Shown: one piece after another, positions 11,339 through 50,638 of the stretch
Position numbering within the stretch: the stretch's first letter is position 1
How the letters are laid out: every line of letters begins with the position of its first letter
Assembly (NCBI GenBank): GCA_963693365.1
Contig: CAVNZM010000006.1
Location: 3,658,001-3,722,000 of the forward strand
Direction of reading: 5' to 3'
From: Amoebidium appalachense
Taxonomy: Eukaryota > Ichthyosporea
DNA length: 64,000 nt
The notes under the pieces: model-generated
What the model saw: the letters and a program-made list of their open reading frames with translations, nothing else
The model's database searches: none
What the model was told of the DNA's origin: nothing
Position numbers and translations under genes: made by a program

Positions 11339-11856
11339 ACACACACACAAACATAACACGCCATGGACACACAATGAAGCACACACGCGCACAGCGACAG
11401 ACACCTGATCCAGCTGCCTGCATAGTATTACATTGGTGCACACAACTGTATATGCGCGCACACAACGTGCAAACCATACACGCACGCACGCGCGCGTGCA
11501 CGCACACACGCACACACACACAACAAAACCAGCGCAGGCACCCACCAACAAACTAACCTATACGAAACGGCCCAAACTTTTAAATAGTAGACAGGCAGGT
11601 TTCATGATGTACATGCAATCGATATGCATGTGAAGGCAACCCATGGATGGATGGTTTGAAAAAGTTATTTTGCATTTACCAGTCGAAATAGTATTTATAT
11701 ATATCAGGCGCTGTTGCCAATATGATCAAATTTGAATCTGTGTATGACAGTGCTTGGGTGCGAAAACACGGTGACGTGACACTCTGTGCATCCACATATT
11801 CGGGTCAGAAGGGGGAGGGAGAGGAGGAGGATGAGGGGGACGGGGAGGGTGTGTGT

Positions 11857-11912
<56 letters not shown>

Positions 11913-12119
11913 GGGAGGTGGCAGGGACGTCGGGGAGTGCGGAGTGGAGATCACCAAGCTTACCGTAGCAGTGCTTTCCCCCTTCCCCCTCCCCTCCTCC
12001 CTCCCCATGCAATAAACAACCATTTTGTGCTTCCCAGCACGCACACTGCCATGCAACAACCTTTTGCGTACCAACGTGCACCCCTTCACGCAGCCAGCCC
12101 CAAAACCGCGTGAAACGTG

Positions 12120-12700
12120 TACGAGTCTGACGCTATTACCATCCTTGTAACCTAGCAGGCGCCTAGCTCAACGTCCGGATCAGTGCATAGGCACTAGGTG
12201 CCTGTACAGTGACTGTACATACTGAGATGCTCAAGAGTAAAAATGATGACAAATGCAGCGCTTGGCAAAAAGAGCATCTTTGAACTTTTGTTCATATTTA
12301 GAGTTCGCTCAAAGATTATACATTCCCGCGGTAGTCGGTACTAAAATATCATACCTACGTATGATGTTTGCTCATGTTTGCAATTGCAGTCTGAACCTTG
12401 CTCTGTTGACGTCATCTACATGCCTCATGACCATGAGTCAGCGCGCGTCTGGACCTTGTACAACGAGATTCCATAAGCTGATGGTTTGCGTCTGCTCGCC
12501 GCATTGAATATGCTAAGTAAAATAAACTTAACTATACTAACTACTATTATTCAAGTAACGTCAATTGCTGATGTTGTACTCGCTTTAGCATCAATCGTTA
12601 ACTTCGACGTACTATATGTATTGTACAGCGCTCAGCTGTTCTGTGTTTACCTCGTTTACTCTCAAAAATTATAATCATTATAATCATGCGCAAGGATCTA
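12120..12700. other. Gene-free stretch
   Basis: Ordinary mid-GC sequence without simple repeats. I see no exon with matching splice sites on either strand. Confidence 0.5.
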
Positions 12701-12754
12701 GTGTGATTGGCTCGGAACGCACCAATCTAGATCGTTGCGTGACCTACAGCTAAT

Positions 12755-14342
12755 CACGCGAGAGATAGCCCAATTCCGGAAATAAGTGGAAATTATTTCC
12801 GAAAATTTCCATTTCCAGAAATTTCCGGAAATAGGATGGAATTTTTTTTTCTTTTGACTGGATTCATTCGACGGAAAGATATGCAAGTATGCACGGCATA
12901 CTGAGAAGAAAATAAAAACTTCACGAGTTATCCAGTAACAAGTGCATACTGAGATACCTGAACACTGTGTGAAAATCATATAAATACTCAATGTGACGAC
13001 CAACAGAATTCAACAAAAAGTCTGAAGTGTTCACATTGCCAGCCAGTGTAGCAGACACCCGTATACGGAAAGAGGTAAAACGCGACATGAAAACTCACAC
13101 CTATCAACATGCTTTCGATTAAAAAGTTCAGCACAAAAGTGGCACCAGCGGCGATGGAAACAAGAATTACAACGCCACTGCACAACTTCCCAGACAATAT
13201 CAACATCAGAGCACCATACAGACTTATCTACTAGGGTGGTATCCATACGTACAGCAGGAGAAATGTATCCTGCCAAAGCTCCCAAATTTATAACAACCAT
13301 AATGATCAGTACGGTGTTGCCTAAGGAACATAACACATGCCGACTGAGTTTTACCTTTGATTTCTCTATCAGAACGAGAAAGACATTTATCTGCGTATGG
13401 CAATAACTCGAAAAGGCAGAAAAAACAGGAAGAGAAAAGAAAGAGGCAGTGAGATAACGAGAGGAAGAATAAGGTTGAAAGAGGGTAGGCTGAGGACATT
13501 CAGAAGTGGCGTTGGTGAATCGGGGGGGAAGAGGGATGGAGGGAGGGGGGGGAAAGAAAGCATAAAGAGGGTGACCATCACGTATCCTAACTAAATGAAA
13601 ACAAAAACGAAGAGACAATTCCTCCATACGACAAACAGCAGACGACAATCCAAACATACTGATTAAGGGAGGCACAAACCGAGTACGAAACAAAGTGCGC
13701 AGCGCAGTACCCTGAAAATCGTCGAACTCTTTGAGCGCCACGGCCGCCTCGCGAGGTGGGGCGCGGGCCAATAGCGGAAGTCCATATTCGAAAGTCGGCC
13801 GTAAAAAAGTTTTATAGTAGAGAAGAAGGTTCGCAGGATGGATCACAGACTCCCGTTGAGACATAATTTGACACGATGTGAAGCTTACCCTTCGCACCTC
13901 GAGAGCGATCCGTGCCGTGAGGAGCTTGCGGAAATCAATACCCCGTGCAGTAAAAGGAATACCCAAATAGTCATAGGTGCTCTGACTGTCTGAACAGGAA
14001 TAGGAAGACCGGCCAATCGAAAAGGATGTTTTTTACGAAAAAGTAGCACACTTTGCAAGTCCGACTGTCATAAATTACACCGGCCCAGATAGGTAAGTCG
14101 GATGTATTTTTCGAATTAAATTTTCGGAAATGTCCAATTTCCATGACTAAGGTGGAAATTTCCAAAATTTCCACTCGATCGCGTAGGTAACCGTGAACTT
14201 AGAGGCATTTCCATCTGATTTCCAGAAATATGGTGATATGTACTTGTACAAGTATATACATAGTTCATTCATTAAAAAGGAAAGGCTTTCCCTGTTTTTC
14301 TAAGGTTCCTGCATTGTCAATACACGACACTATCCACACATA

Positions 14343-14379
<37 letters not shown>

Positions 14380-14842
14380 AAAGTGAAAATTTCCAAAAAT
14401 TTCCAATAGCTTAGGTAAGAAGAGGGCGGCTTTCCATTCATTTCCGTCTGATTTTGGAAACTCTCGGATAGCATATGGTGATCTGTACTTGTTTGTACAA
14501 GTATTTACATAGTTAAAGCGAGTCGTTTAAAAGGAAAGCTTTCACGCCTGTCGTGAATCTGAGGTTCCTGTAGTATATGAAGTACTAACTGCATGCATAT
14601 ATATACGTCCACGTGCACTGCAGCTGCCATGCTTGCATACATGTAAGCACATGCAATATGGGATCTTCTTCAAAGGAAATTTCCGGAAATTTCCCGTTCA
14701 ACGTAATAATAATACTAGCATATATATATATATATAATACTATAGGTGTTGTGGAGATAGGTTTCTTGGCGTGAACCCCCCAAACCCCCGTCTCTCTAGA
14801 TTATACTGGATAGAGATCTATGGATAGGAGAGGTACGGTCAA

Positions 14843-14879
<37 letters not shown>

Positions 14880-15115
14880 AGGGGCCAGGCGGAATTTTTT
14901 TTTTTTTTCTTTCGAATAAATCCAGTCAAAAGAAAAAAATTTCAAACCTTAAATGACTGATATTTTAATGATTATTTTTGATTAGCGTCGGAAATTTCCG
15001 GAAATTAAGGAACTATTTCCATTGGATGCAACATCTGTCTGAGTAATTTATTGTTTTTGTGCGGTGGAAATTCACAAAGTGGAAATTTCCGGAATATTTC
15101 CGGAATTAGGATAGG
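12755..15115. repeat. Cluster of GGAAATTTCC palindromes and duplicated blocks
   Basis: The motif TTTCCGGAAATTTCC or close variants recurs near 12775-12838, 14118-14175, 14385-14405, 14675-14695, 14990-15015 and 15070-15110. Two diverged direct copies of a block around TGTACTTGTACAAGTATATAC, followed by AAAGGAAAG and AGGTTCCTG, lie at about 14228-14330 and 14478-14575. Similar composition on both sides of the LINE fragment suggests it was nested in, or is part of, one repeat domain. Confidence 0.6.
13031..14090 (-). mobile_element. Degenerate non-LTR retrotransposon (LINE) fragment
   Basis: On the minus strand the translation begins RKKHPFRLAGLPIPV, shifts frame near 13985, and resumes with YLGIPFTARGIDFRKLLTAR. 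It then reads LLYYKTFLRPTFEYGLPLLA and FDDFQGTALRTLFRTRF. These are the post-catalytic thumb and C-terminal motifs typical of LINE reverse transcriptases. A Cys/His cluster, CHFCAELFNRKHVDRC, near the end fits the C-terminal zinc knuckle. The catalytic YADD region and the endonuclease are absent upstream, so the copy is 5'-truncated and inactive. Confidence 0.8.
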
Positions 15116-16560
15116 TATACAATCACGCATTTGTTGATGTAGCTATGATTGGTCAGCTACGCATCCAGATCTCATGACTTGGCTCGTGCACTCACTCGAG
15201 GTTCTGCAAAAAGTGGGGCTGGAGTAGGCTCTTGAATCGTTTGCTATTCTGCTTTTCCTACAATCAAAAGCCTCATGAGAAAAAGAGGGCTCCATAATAC
15301 TAACTGAAGATTCATTAAAAAAGTGACGATCATCAGCTTTTCATAGGAGTTGAATTGACCATCATTGATGCGCATGCATGTCCTTTACATACACGTTCTT
15401 TTATGCTTGCGCCAGTCCCCAATACATGTGCACATTCTTGTGCACAGTACACCCCATTAAGGACTCCAGCAGAATGCACGACATTCGCAACACCACCTCT
15501 GTACCCTGTATCCAGACTTGTTCCGGACCGTTTATTCTTCCAGTATTAAATCCTCAAAGACCTTCATTCATGGAATTTTAAATGTAACACCACACACAGT
15601 GTGATACTGTATGTGCCACGTGAATGTGTCTATTATTATACGTGTGTTATAAATCAGGCAAGTTTTGTATTTCAACCAAGCAATTCCAGAGAGATTACCT
15701 TCTCCCGACACCCGATGAGCTGTGCTTGTGCATGCCGAAATCGGCTGTACGAACACAGGTAAGTGAGGTAACACACCACAAGTCGAACAAGACATGTCGT
15801 TGAAACAGCACTAGAATGAATGGGAGCCGAAACCATGCACCTGATTGGCTCACACAAGAGCAAATGCTAAATGCCTGCATGCACCCGACCCGCCGGAGTT
15901 CTTAGTCGACCAAGCCCACAACACTTCCAGAGTTGCACATGGTGAAAACCTAATTTTAGGAATTGTATGCATTATGGTAAGAGATCGCCGTCTCATGTTC
16001 CGAATTGTCCCCAGTACGTTTGTAGGTGGTAGCACCATTGAATGTTAGTTAGTGGGCTGAAAGCTAAACGAACTTTTTCTCGGTGTATCGCACGAAGTCG
16101 TGTTTGTGGTTAAACCTACGCAGGGTTATGCACCACAGAACTTCACAGCTGATGTGTGATGAATCAAATTTGAGTGCATAGGCACCCCAACAGTCTAGAC
16201 GTCTCAACCACAACGTAAAACTTGGAACTTGTGGTTGGTAGCATTTATTTCGAATGCAGCATAATCCTAAGCACACGCGCAGCACACAACAAGTACATTT
16301 ATCTTAAACGTGCTTGTCGGGATATTCAAGTATCATCATATCATCGTCTCCGGAGTATAGTGTGACCCTGCACCCCCGAAATTCAATTTAAATTTAAAGT
16401 CGCAAGTTGAACGTGTCTCAGTTGAAAGCGTCCCCACAGTACTAGTTTTTGAGTTGAAGAGATTCAGATTTTTTTTAAAGAGGAATTTCAAATTGCCAGA
16501 CTCAACGAAACACTGGCCAAAAGGCTAAAAGACACAGAAGCATTTGAGATGGTTTCTTTT
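15115..16560. other. Unassigned stretch, possible upstream receptor exons
   Basis: No exon could be fixed. Frames at 15355-15549 (Cys-rich, with PNTCAHSCAQ) and 15900-15976 (acceptor TTCTTAG, donor ATG|GTAAGA) look exon-like on the + strand but could not be joined to the gene that follows. Confidence 0.3.
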
Positions 16561-16566
16561 TTTCAG

Positions 16567-32750
<16,184 letters not shown>

Positions 32751-33295
32751 GAAAATTCAAGTTATGAATTCTACGTTTTGCTTATGGATCAAGTCTCGAA
32801 AATACTATCGCACTGTAACAGTTACTCGTTTTCATCTAAATGCGGCTTTTGTCAAGGCTGCATCCCCCCCCCCCCCCCCCCTTCTCCCCCCCCCCCCCCC
32901 CCCTCCCTACCCCCCCCCCCCCCCCCCTCCGCCCCCGCCCCGCCCCCTCTCGCCCGACCCAAACACAAACACACGCACACCAGCCCGCCCAAACCCCCTG
33001 CCGGCACCCCCTCCAATTTGAGTACCGTTATAATACAGATTAGCCGGGGGAGAGTTAGACTTTCTGTCAAATAGTTTGTTTAAGCACGAGCGCCCAATAG
33101 ACTTTAGCTTAGCACGGTATAACTAGTCTGAGTCCATGGAATGCGTTAAAGAAACACCCTCAATTCTATACGCTTAGTTATATTTCGCAAACAACCTGAG
33201 GCTGCATGTACGAATATGATATCAATAATCTGAAAGTGATATTATTATTGTTACTATGATAATGTCATCTATATGGTAACCCGTTTTGTCCCCAG

Positions 33296-35014
33296 ATCCG
33301 AAGGAGCCCCCTAGCAGCCCGAGGGTTCCTTATAAGACTAACGTAAAGTACCACCGTCATCCACTAAGCACCGACTGTACTTTTGCTAAAATGCTAATGG
33401 CGCAGTAAGTCGAAGTTACTAACTACTATTAGTTGACACTTTTGTATCCCAGGGGGTTTGAAACAATTATAGGAAATTATGGTAGTACATGAATACACCA
33501 CCAGCAAATATAAATGTCCCGAAATAAAAATGCTTACAATCCTTCTATGATGATAGTTGCTTGTTGGCTGACTGAAATAGATCGTGTAAATGGTTCACAG
33601 AACACCCCTCCCCACCCCCCACCCCCCTTCCCCCCATCCCCCCGCCCCTCGTCCCCCCCCCCGCCCCCCCCTCCCCCCTCCCCTTCCCCCTTCCCCCAGG
33701 GGAACCCCCCTTCCTGCTGTCCTCGCCCACCCCCCACCCACCATGTCAACCCCTCTCGGTGACACACGTACGCCCGTAACACGTACGCGCGCACACACAA
33801 GTACACGCGCACACACCCGTGGCACATGCACGCGCACGTGCACACACACGCGTTTGCACACACACCCACACACCCACACAGACACTGGCACACACACTGT
33901 TGGTATGACACACACAAATACGCACATACACACACACACGCACACGCACACACACACAATGAGTTCTCATTGGTAACGCTTTTGATGCACGTCTTTCTTT
34001 GCAGTACTAGCATGTTGCCAGTTTTTTCGAATGGGTATGCTATGTCTGCTACATGTAAACTAGGTAGGCTCCTCGGTAAAAATGGCTCTTCTTATATTCT
34101 TCTTACCTGAATTCGAAGCATGTTACCAGACATGTACCGTTTCACGCAGGGGAATCCGATTTCACGTGTGTAGTATGTGACATCGTGTGCACGCGTACGT
34201 GTGTGTGTGTGCATGCGTGCGTGCGTGTGTGTGTCATGTGAACGGCCATGTGCTTGTGCGTGTGTGCGTATATGTGCGTGTTTGCCAACGGTGTCACTGC
34301 TGTATCATGCATATGTGTATGTGTGTGTGGTTGTGTCGTGTATGTATATGCGTGTGCGCGCGTTTGTGTGTGACACTTTGTGTGTATGCGTGCGTGCGTG
34401 CGTGCGTGCGTTGGTGCGCGTGCGCGCGCGTGCGTGCGTGCGTGTCTGTACTTTGTGTGTGTGTGTGCGCGTGTGTGTATGTATATGTGTGTGTGTTACA
34501 CACGTATGTGTACAGAAGTACATGTGTGCACATGCGCATGCATATTATATGTGTATGTGTGCACGCGCGCGTGCATGTGCTACGGATGTGTTTATACATG
34601 TCACGGGGCGTGTACACGTGTGACCATGTGTGTGTCGTGTGTGTGTGTGCGTGTGTACGTGCGTGTGTGTGTGTGCGCACGCGCGCGTGTGTACATGTGT
34701 TCATGCGTGTGTGTGTGCGTGTGTGTGAGTGTGTGTACATGTGTGTGTGCGTGCGTGTGTGTTTGTGAGTGTGTGTGCGTGTTTGTGTGTTGGTGCATGT
34801 GTGCGTGTGTGCGTGCATGTGTGTGTGGGTGTATGGGTGCACGTTTTTGTGCCTGTGAGTGATAGATCTAGATCTGGCGATCTGCATAGTTGATTCTTTC
34901 AAAGGAAGATCTAGATCGGCATTTGACAGGACTCTGCCAAGTATTGTGCGTCGCAGAGGAAACGATAATCAGAAAACATGCGCTGGAATCACGCATTGTG
35001 CGTTGCTATATTAG
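33296..35014 (+). CDS. Three-exon ORF: separate gene or alternative receptor tail
   Basis: Exons 33296-33404 (acceptor TTGTCCCCAG, donor GCGCA|GTAAGT), 34005-34063 (acceptor TTTCTTTGCAG, donor CTAG|GTAGGC) and 34890-35014 (acceptor TCTGCATAG, stop TAG) join perfectly in phase. The peptide begins [18 protein letters not shown], passes FAKMLMAHTSMLPVF and ends [11 protein letters not shown]. No start exon is apparent in the 545 bp after the receptor stop. The first exon needs a phase 1 donor, which the receptor exon ending 31885 offers, so this could be an alternative C-terminus. An internal ATG (MLMAHTSML) could also start a small protein. No family is recognised. Confidence 0.55.
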
Positions 35015-35618
35015 AAACGAGAGAGTGTATTTACAACTGTATTGTAGATATGTTCTCTCTGAAACTTCATTAGACTTAAGCTACAGTGCTCGCAAATATG
35101 GACCCTGGAGCTCCCTGTCCCGAAAAATTCCACAAAAAAACTGAGAAGAGAAGGATTGGATAACCGGAGGCTAAAACATTCCAAGAATGTCAACACATCC
35201 AGCGAAAAATTGGGGTCCAAAAGACAGTCTCGACAAAATAAGAAATTAAGAAACCATATTTGCCTAGATAACTTCTGCATTCGTGCATATTCTTTGATAA
35301 AGTATAGAATAAATGCGTTTTAAAAAAAGATCTGTTTTAAGTTGATTTATAGCAAAACAACTAGCTGCATAACTGTACAGTATATGTTTGTTTAAATTGT
35401 TTTAGCCATTTGGGAATTTCGGCCCCATTGAATCTACATATGCAGTATGGGGTGACGCCGCCGATTATCCGGGACCTGCAGCTGCAGCCTGTTTCTCTCG
35501 CAGAGACTACAAATAGTTTGAGGCAAGCCAGCTCTCAACGGCTACAGGAAGGTAGAAGGGCGGAAAAAGCGTCAATATTAGACACCTTTGTCTCGTTAGA
35601 AATATTGATAACTGGAAA

Positions 35619-37813
35619 ATGAAGTCTCTTATTCTTCTTGCTCTTTCCGGCGCGGCCCTTGCCCAGACTTCGACCCCTGCCCCTGGTGAGTCATACAAGC
35701 ACTTACGTGAAGGCATGCATCTCCACGATGGTGTTGTTATAGGTAGATGGGTAGAGTTCAGCTTCAAGCTAAACATGTTTACCTGAGAAGCGGCACACCT
35801 GCTCTCTTAGTTTCCTTTGCAAATGTGCGCTGTATGTTTGAAAACATGGATATGGCCATGCCAGAATTAAGGGCTGCCACATGAGCAGCTTTCTTGCGTT
35901 ACTTTTGGGAGTGGGACCACTTCACGGTTTTACTCCTTCGCCAAAACCAAACTTTGTGATACTTTTGCACGCGAAGATGACATAGTAATCTCACCAAGTT
36001 CTTTTGTCATGTACTGTCACGACTAAACTTAGCGCGCGTTCAAAACTCCCCACTAACCACAGGGGACTCTACTCTGATGGTCGCAAAGTGTTGCTTTGTT
36101 TGTGTGTCTCGCTGTTTTTACAACTGCAATGATTTCTTTTTCTTACACGGTTGGGCTTGTGGGACAGATAAATGCATGGCACTTTCCGGTTGCAAGAATT
36201 GCCTTGCAAAGGAAGGCTGCCAGTATGTGCCGGCTGTAGGAATGTGTGCCTCGAATAAGCACCGCATGCCAGTAAGTGTTTGTATGTTGGGGCTTTACGT
36301 TTCTGTGGGCTGGTGAAGGTTTGTGTTTAAAAAAACATCAAAAAAAAACGTGATATCTCCACATATGATCCATACAGTACCACCCTGTAACGGCGTTATC
36401 TATATATGCACCCTGTTGAACGAAAGCACTGTGGGCTTTGGTGCCGGCACTTCATCACAGCTCACATGCATGTCAATAATAAACAGCACATTCCCCTCCA
36501 ATGAATACCGTAGAGCGGATATGTCCACCAGAAACAAAGGCGTTTTGTAAGTAATGCATGTCTTTGGGTTAAGTGGGTATAAAAACGTAAAATTAAGATA
36601 AAGTTCCGTTTTTTCCCTATCAATCCTCGGAGCCGCTGTTAACGAGAGAACGAGAAGCATTTTTGGAAAACCTGCAACATGGGTCCTACCACAGCCCAAA
36701 AAGAAGTAGGAAAAGCTTTTTCTCTACATATGCAATTCTTCCTTTCTTCCTAGCAACCGCCTGGGACGGCCGTCGGTTTTTTCTTTTTTCTTTTATAAAA
36801 AAAAAAATTAGCTCTGGAAACGCAACCCTCACAAACAGTTTGAACTTGCAGAGTAGCGAGCTAATATGTAGGAAAAAGATTCACACAATCGTGTCATACG
36901 GAACACCTTCTCAGATATTGACTAACCCCCCTCCCCCCCCCCCCCCCCCCCCACACACACACACATAATCATTTATTTTCCTCCCTTTTTCTAACCAGTC
37001 CCCCCTCCCCCCTCCCCCTTCCCCATGCAGGAGCTTGTGTGGTTCGACGCATCGCAGTGCCCGGAAGTCGAGGCACCCTTCCGTGCACAATGTCTCACGT
37101 ACACCAGCTGCAAGGACTGCATCGACAACAAGTGTGCCTGGGGCAGCCCTGCAACTATAACCCCCACCGGCATGAATTTCGGCAACGGCAGCTGCTACCA
37201 CAGCCTGACATGCCCAGGACCGGTGCGTACAACCCCCCATGCTCACCTCCCCGTTTCCGCTCAAGCGAAATTAAACGCACAACACGAACAGGAACGCGCA
37301 CACGCGCGAGTGCGCGCGCACACACACACAGGCACAGGCACATGCACAAGCACAGGCAAATGCCACACAGACCCATCGACTTGCCTACTCCTAATAGCAG
37401 TATAAACCCCCCTTGCTAATTTCTGCACAAACACGACGTTTGCATTTCATTCTACGTGCTGCTGCGTGTTCGGTGTGTGTACGCTACCCCGTTCTATTCC
37501 TCAATCTCCCCATCCCCCCCCATCCCCCCCCCCCCCGCCCGCCCGCCAGGTAGTTGTATACCCCATTTTTGCAGAATACACCCGCATTATGTGTTTTTAT
37601 GGCCTTCGAAGGTCCTAATTCACTCAGCCTAGCCACCTAACACACACACGGCAGCAAAACACAAACGGTGGTGTGATTGTGTGCTTCGACAAGGTCGAAA
37701 GCTGCCCTGCCGGCACAGCCAGTGGCACTGCCCCATCTGCTGCTGCTTCCCATGCTCTTCGCCCAGTGGTTAGGCCTTTGCCCCGCCCCATTCCTCGCCC
37801 TAACTTTGGTAAT

Positions 37814-37844
<31 letters not shown>

Positions 37845-38391
37845 CACGCCCTTACCTCCTTTCTTGCAACAACTAGTTTCTGAAAAGCGTCCGTCAATCT
37901 ACATCATGATGTGTTTTCTAGCCTTGAAGCAGTATCATGCCACTGCCTGCGTCAGCAACCAGGCCCACCATCCACATACTTCATCACATAGCATTCTCAG
38001 CACCCCTACCCCTTCACACACCACACCACACCCCTTGCACGTATCCATCAACCCCACAATCAAACACATTACTCATTCCCTTTCCTACTGCACACATACT
38101 CGCCTTCATACACCGAGCCACGCTACTTCCATATGCCTAATAAACCGATGGGGCCATCATAATACACATGTTCAATTTTTCTAACACAAACACACACACA
38201 CAGGCTGCCCTACGGCAAAACCAACCACGGGAGCCACATGCCCCACCGGTCCCCTCGCCCCACGGCTGTGCACATATGACGTCAAGTGTGGCTGCCTGAA
38301 CCAATCATTGTGTGTCGCCACAACGGAGGCGGAATGCAAGGATGGAATTTGGTTCGTCTCCACAAACCCATCCAAGTGTATTCAGGTCTAA
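35619..38391 (+). CDS. Secreted Cys-rich protein with PSI-like module
   Basis: Exons 35619-35685, 36168-36271, 36461-36546, 36812-36890, 37031-37222, 37655-37808 and 38204-38391 give a 289-residue protein in frame. It begins with a clear signal peptide, MKSLILLALSGAALAQ. Exon 2 has DKCMALSGCKNCLAKEGCQY, and exon 5 has CLTYTSCKDCIDNKCAWG followed by SCYHSLTCPGP. The spacing C..Y.SC..C....CAW matches plexin-semaphorin-integrin (PSI) modules. The last exon adds eight cysteines and ends SKCIQV. No transmembrane helix is visible, so secretion is expected. Exons 3 and 4 are less certain: the larger frame VPPCNGVIYIC before exon 3 is open but does not fit phase. It lies 2.9 kb downstream of the receptor stop on the same strand, and both have Cys-rich extracellular parts. 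Confidence 0.8.
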
Positions 38392-38616
38392 CTTTGGCCC
38401 GTATGACTTAACAAAGTGATACATAGATGAACTCGTATCGTGCAAGATTAGTTCATGCTGTCAAGCTTGTCAAAGTCACCACTTTGTGGTTTTTTGGTTT
38501 TCAAAATACGGGGTTTCACAGGCAGTGTCGGGAATTGAACCGGTTATAACTCGTCTTGTTCCAACATTTTTTTCTAATCCTGCAATCTAGTATTGATGTT
38601 CCACTAACCCGGTTTT

Positions 38617-38772
38617 CTATTTCTTCACTTCTGTTAAGCCCATAAGAATATCGTGCATACTTTCAGTCACCGACATGAAGGCAGACACAATCACAGAGCC
38701 TAATTCGGCCCTCCGTACGTGATCATCATCCAATCGAGCAGGATTAAATCTATGGAATTCGACACTCATTGG
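38617..38772 (-). CDS. Terminal exon of an unidentified minus-strand transcript
   Basis: The minus strand has a strong acceptor (CTTTTTTCCACAG) followed by 51 codons and a TAG: FHRFNPARLDDDHVRRAELG, then AFMSVTESMHDILMGL, ending TEVKK. It starts in phase 0. The ADAT1 exon ending at 40483 also ends in phase 0, so this could be an alternative last exon of that gene, although the exon at 40174-40206 fits the family better. A 23-bp stretch (ACCGACATGAAGGCAGAC core) from inside it recurs inverted at about 38878-38900. Confidence 0.5.
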   Translation of the reverse strand, partial: PMSVEFHRFNPARLDDDHVRRAELGSVIVSAFMSVTESMHDILMGLTEVKK

Positions 38773-38773
38773 C

Positions 38774-38979
38774 TGTGGAAAAAAGCAGAGGGGGGGTAAA
38801 AGGGGTAAAAAAAGGTGCTGCACTAATAATGGTCAAATCAAAACGCCTAATTTTTGGTTAGATAGGTTGTCATTGGGTCTGCCTTCATGTCGGTGACTGT
38901 AATTGTGGTCTGACAAACGAACATACCACATTTTTTCGGGCCATTAATAATACTTCCCTTTTACTGCTACAACGGGGAA

Positions 38980-39014
<35 letters not shown>

Positions 39015-40170
39015 CTTTCTTTTTTTTTGGGGCATGTATATGCATGCATGTGTGCGTGTGTGGCCTCGGAACGGGGAGGAGGGATGGGCTCCAGGTGTGT
39101 GTGTTTGTGTGTTTTTCGCGCACATGTGCTCGGGTGTGTGGGTACACACACCTAGACAAATCATCACACGCACATATGCACACACATCATAACAACCTCG
39201 GGCAAAAAGATGGAACTCATTTTCATGGAAGATCATGGTCATGCTTGCAAATTGTCAGACAAATGTAAATATGACTTGCAGCCCGGGGGCCCTCTTATTA
39301 CCATCCCGTGACGTAAGTTCCGTGACTTCACGACTGAAAAGCGTGTGTGTGTGCCTGTGTGCGCCGCGGAGGTGTGGGTGGGGAGGGGGGGAGGGGGGGG
39401 GGGGGAGAGAGAGAGAAAACATAACATCAGCAACATTGATACAAGAGGGCACATGTACAGCCTATGGCACGGGTTTGCCATATTTCACCTTTCAAATGGG
39501 TCAGGTACTCATGACACCACATTTATAACTGATAGCTACTGGATGTGCCCACAGTATACAACTGTGGTGCACATGCGGCAGACAGTGAATAAAATTCCCT
39601 CTCTTTCAAGCCCATGGTGTTAGCACTCACTGTTTAGCAGTGCAGCTAATGGTGACCTAAACACGTGTGAAGAGAAGGATCCAGAGAGAAAGTCATGGAA
39701 GCATCTACCGTAGTGACATCAGTGGCAGTTTGATCACAAGATCTATCACCAATGATTTGTCGGCACATCTCGATTGCACACCTTATATGGCAAATGCCTA
39801 AAAAAGGCAAATGTCATTTGCAAGCAACGCCAACAATTGCGATAAAGGACAGTTGACGTTCACACGGCAATCAATTATATCGCCATGTCAACGCCAAATT
39901 TTTCGTTTACGCCGCACTGAGAAACCCGCCCAAAAACTCCGAAAAAATCATTATATTATAAAATTCCGTGCAGTAGCTCTTCTCTCGTCAAGACAACGTG
40001 TCGTACGATTGGAGACTTGCTGGTGCCCTATGCCACGCCATAAACACCTACGCAAATATCAACGCAATGTCAGCACATAGATAAATATTAATTTGGCATC
40101 AGCACAAAGATCAATTGAGGGTTAAGAACCCTTGTTCTTTATTCCATTTCCCAATTTTGGAAATAATCAT
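38774..40170. other. Intergenic stretch
   Basis: It holds a poly(G) run at 38979-39014, CA/TG-rich patches near 39100-39190 and a purine-rich block at 39372-39416. No exon with matching splice sites was found on either strand. Confidence 0.5.
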
Positions 40171-40173
40171 ACC

Positions 40174-50638
<10,465 letters not shown>

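Noticed and set aside
13031-13966. The 311-residue minus ORF as an intact host gene
   Set aside because: It carries LINE post-RT motifs and a zinc knuckle, with a frameshift upstream and no start. It is a transposon remnant.
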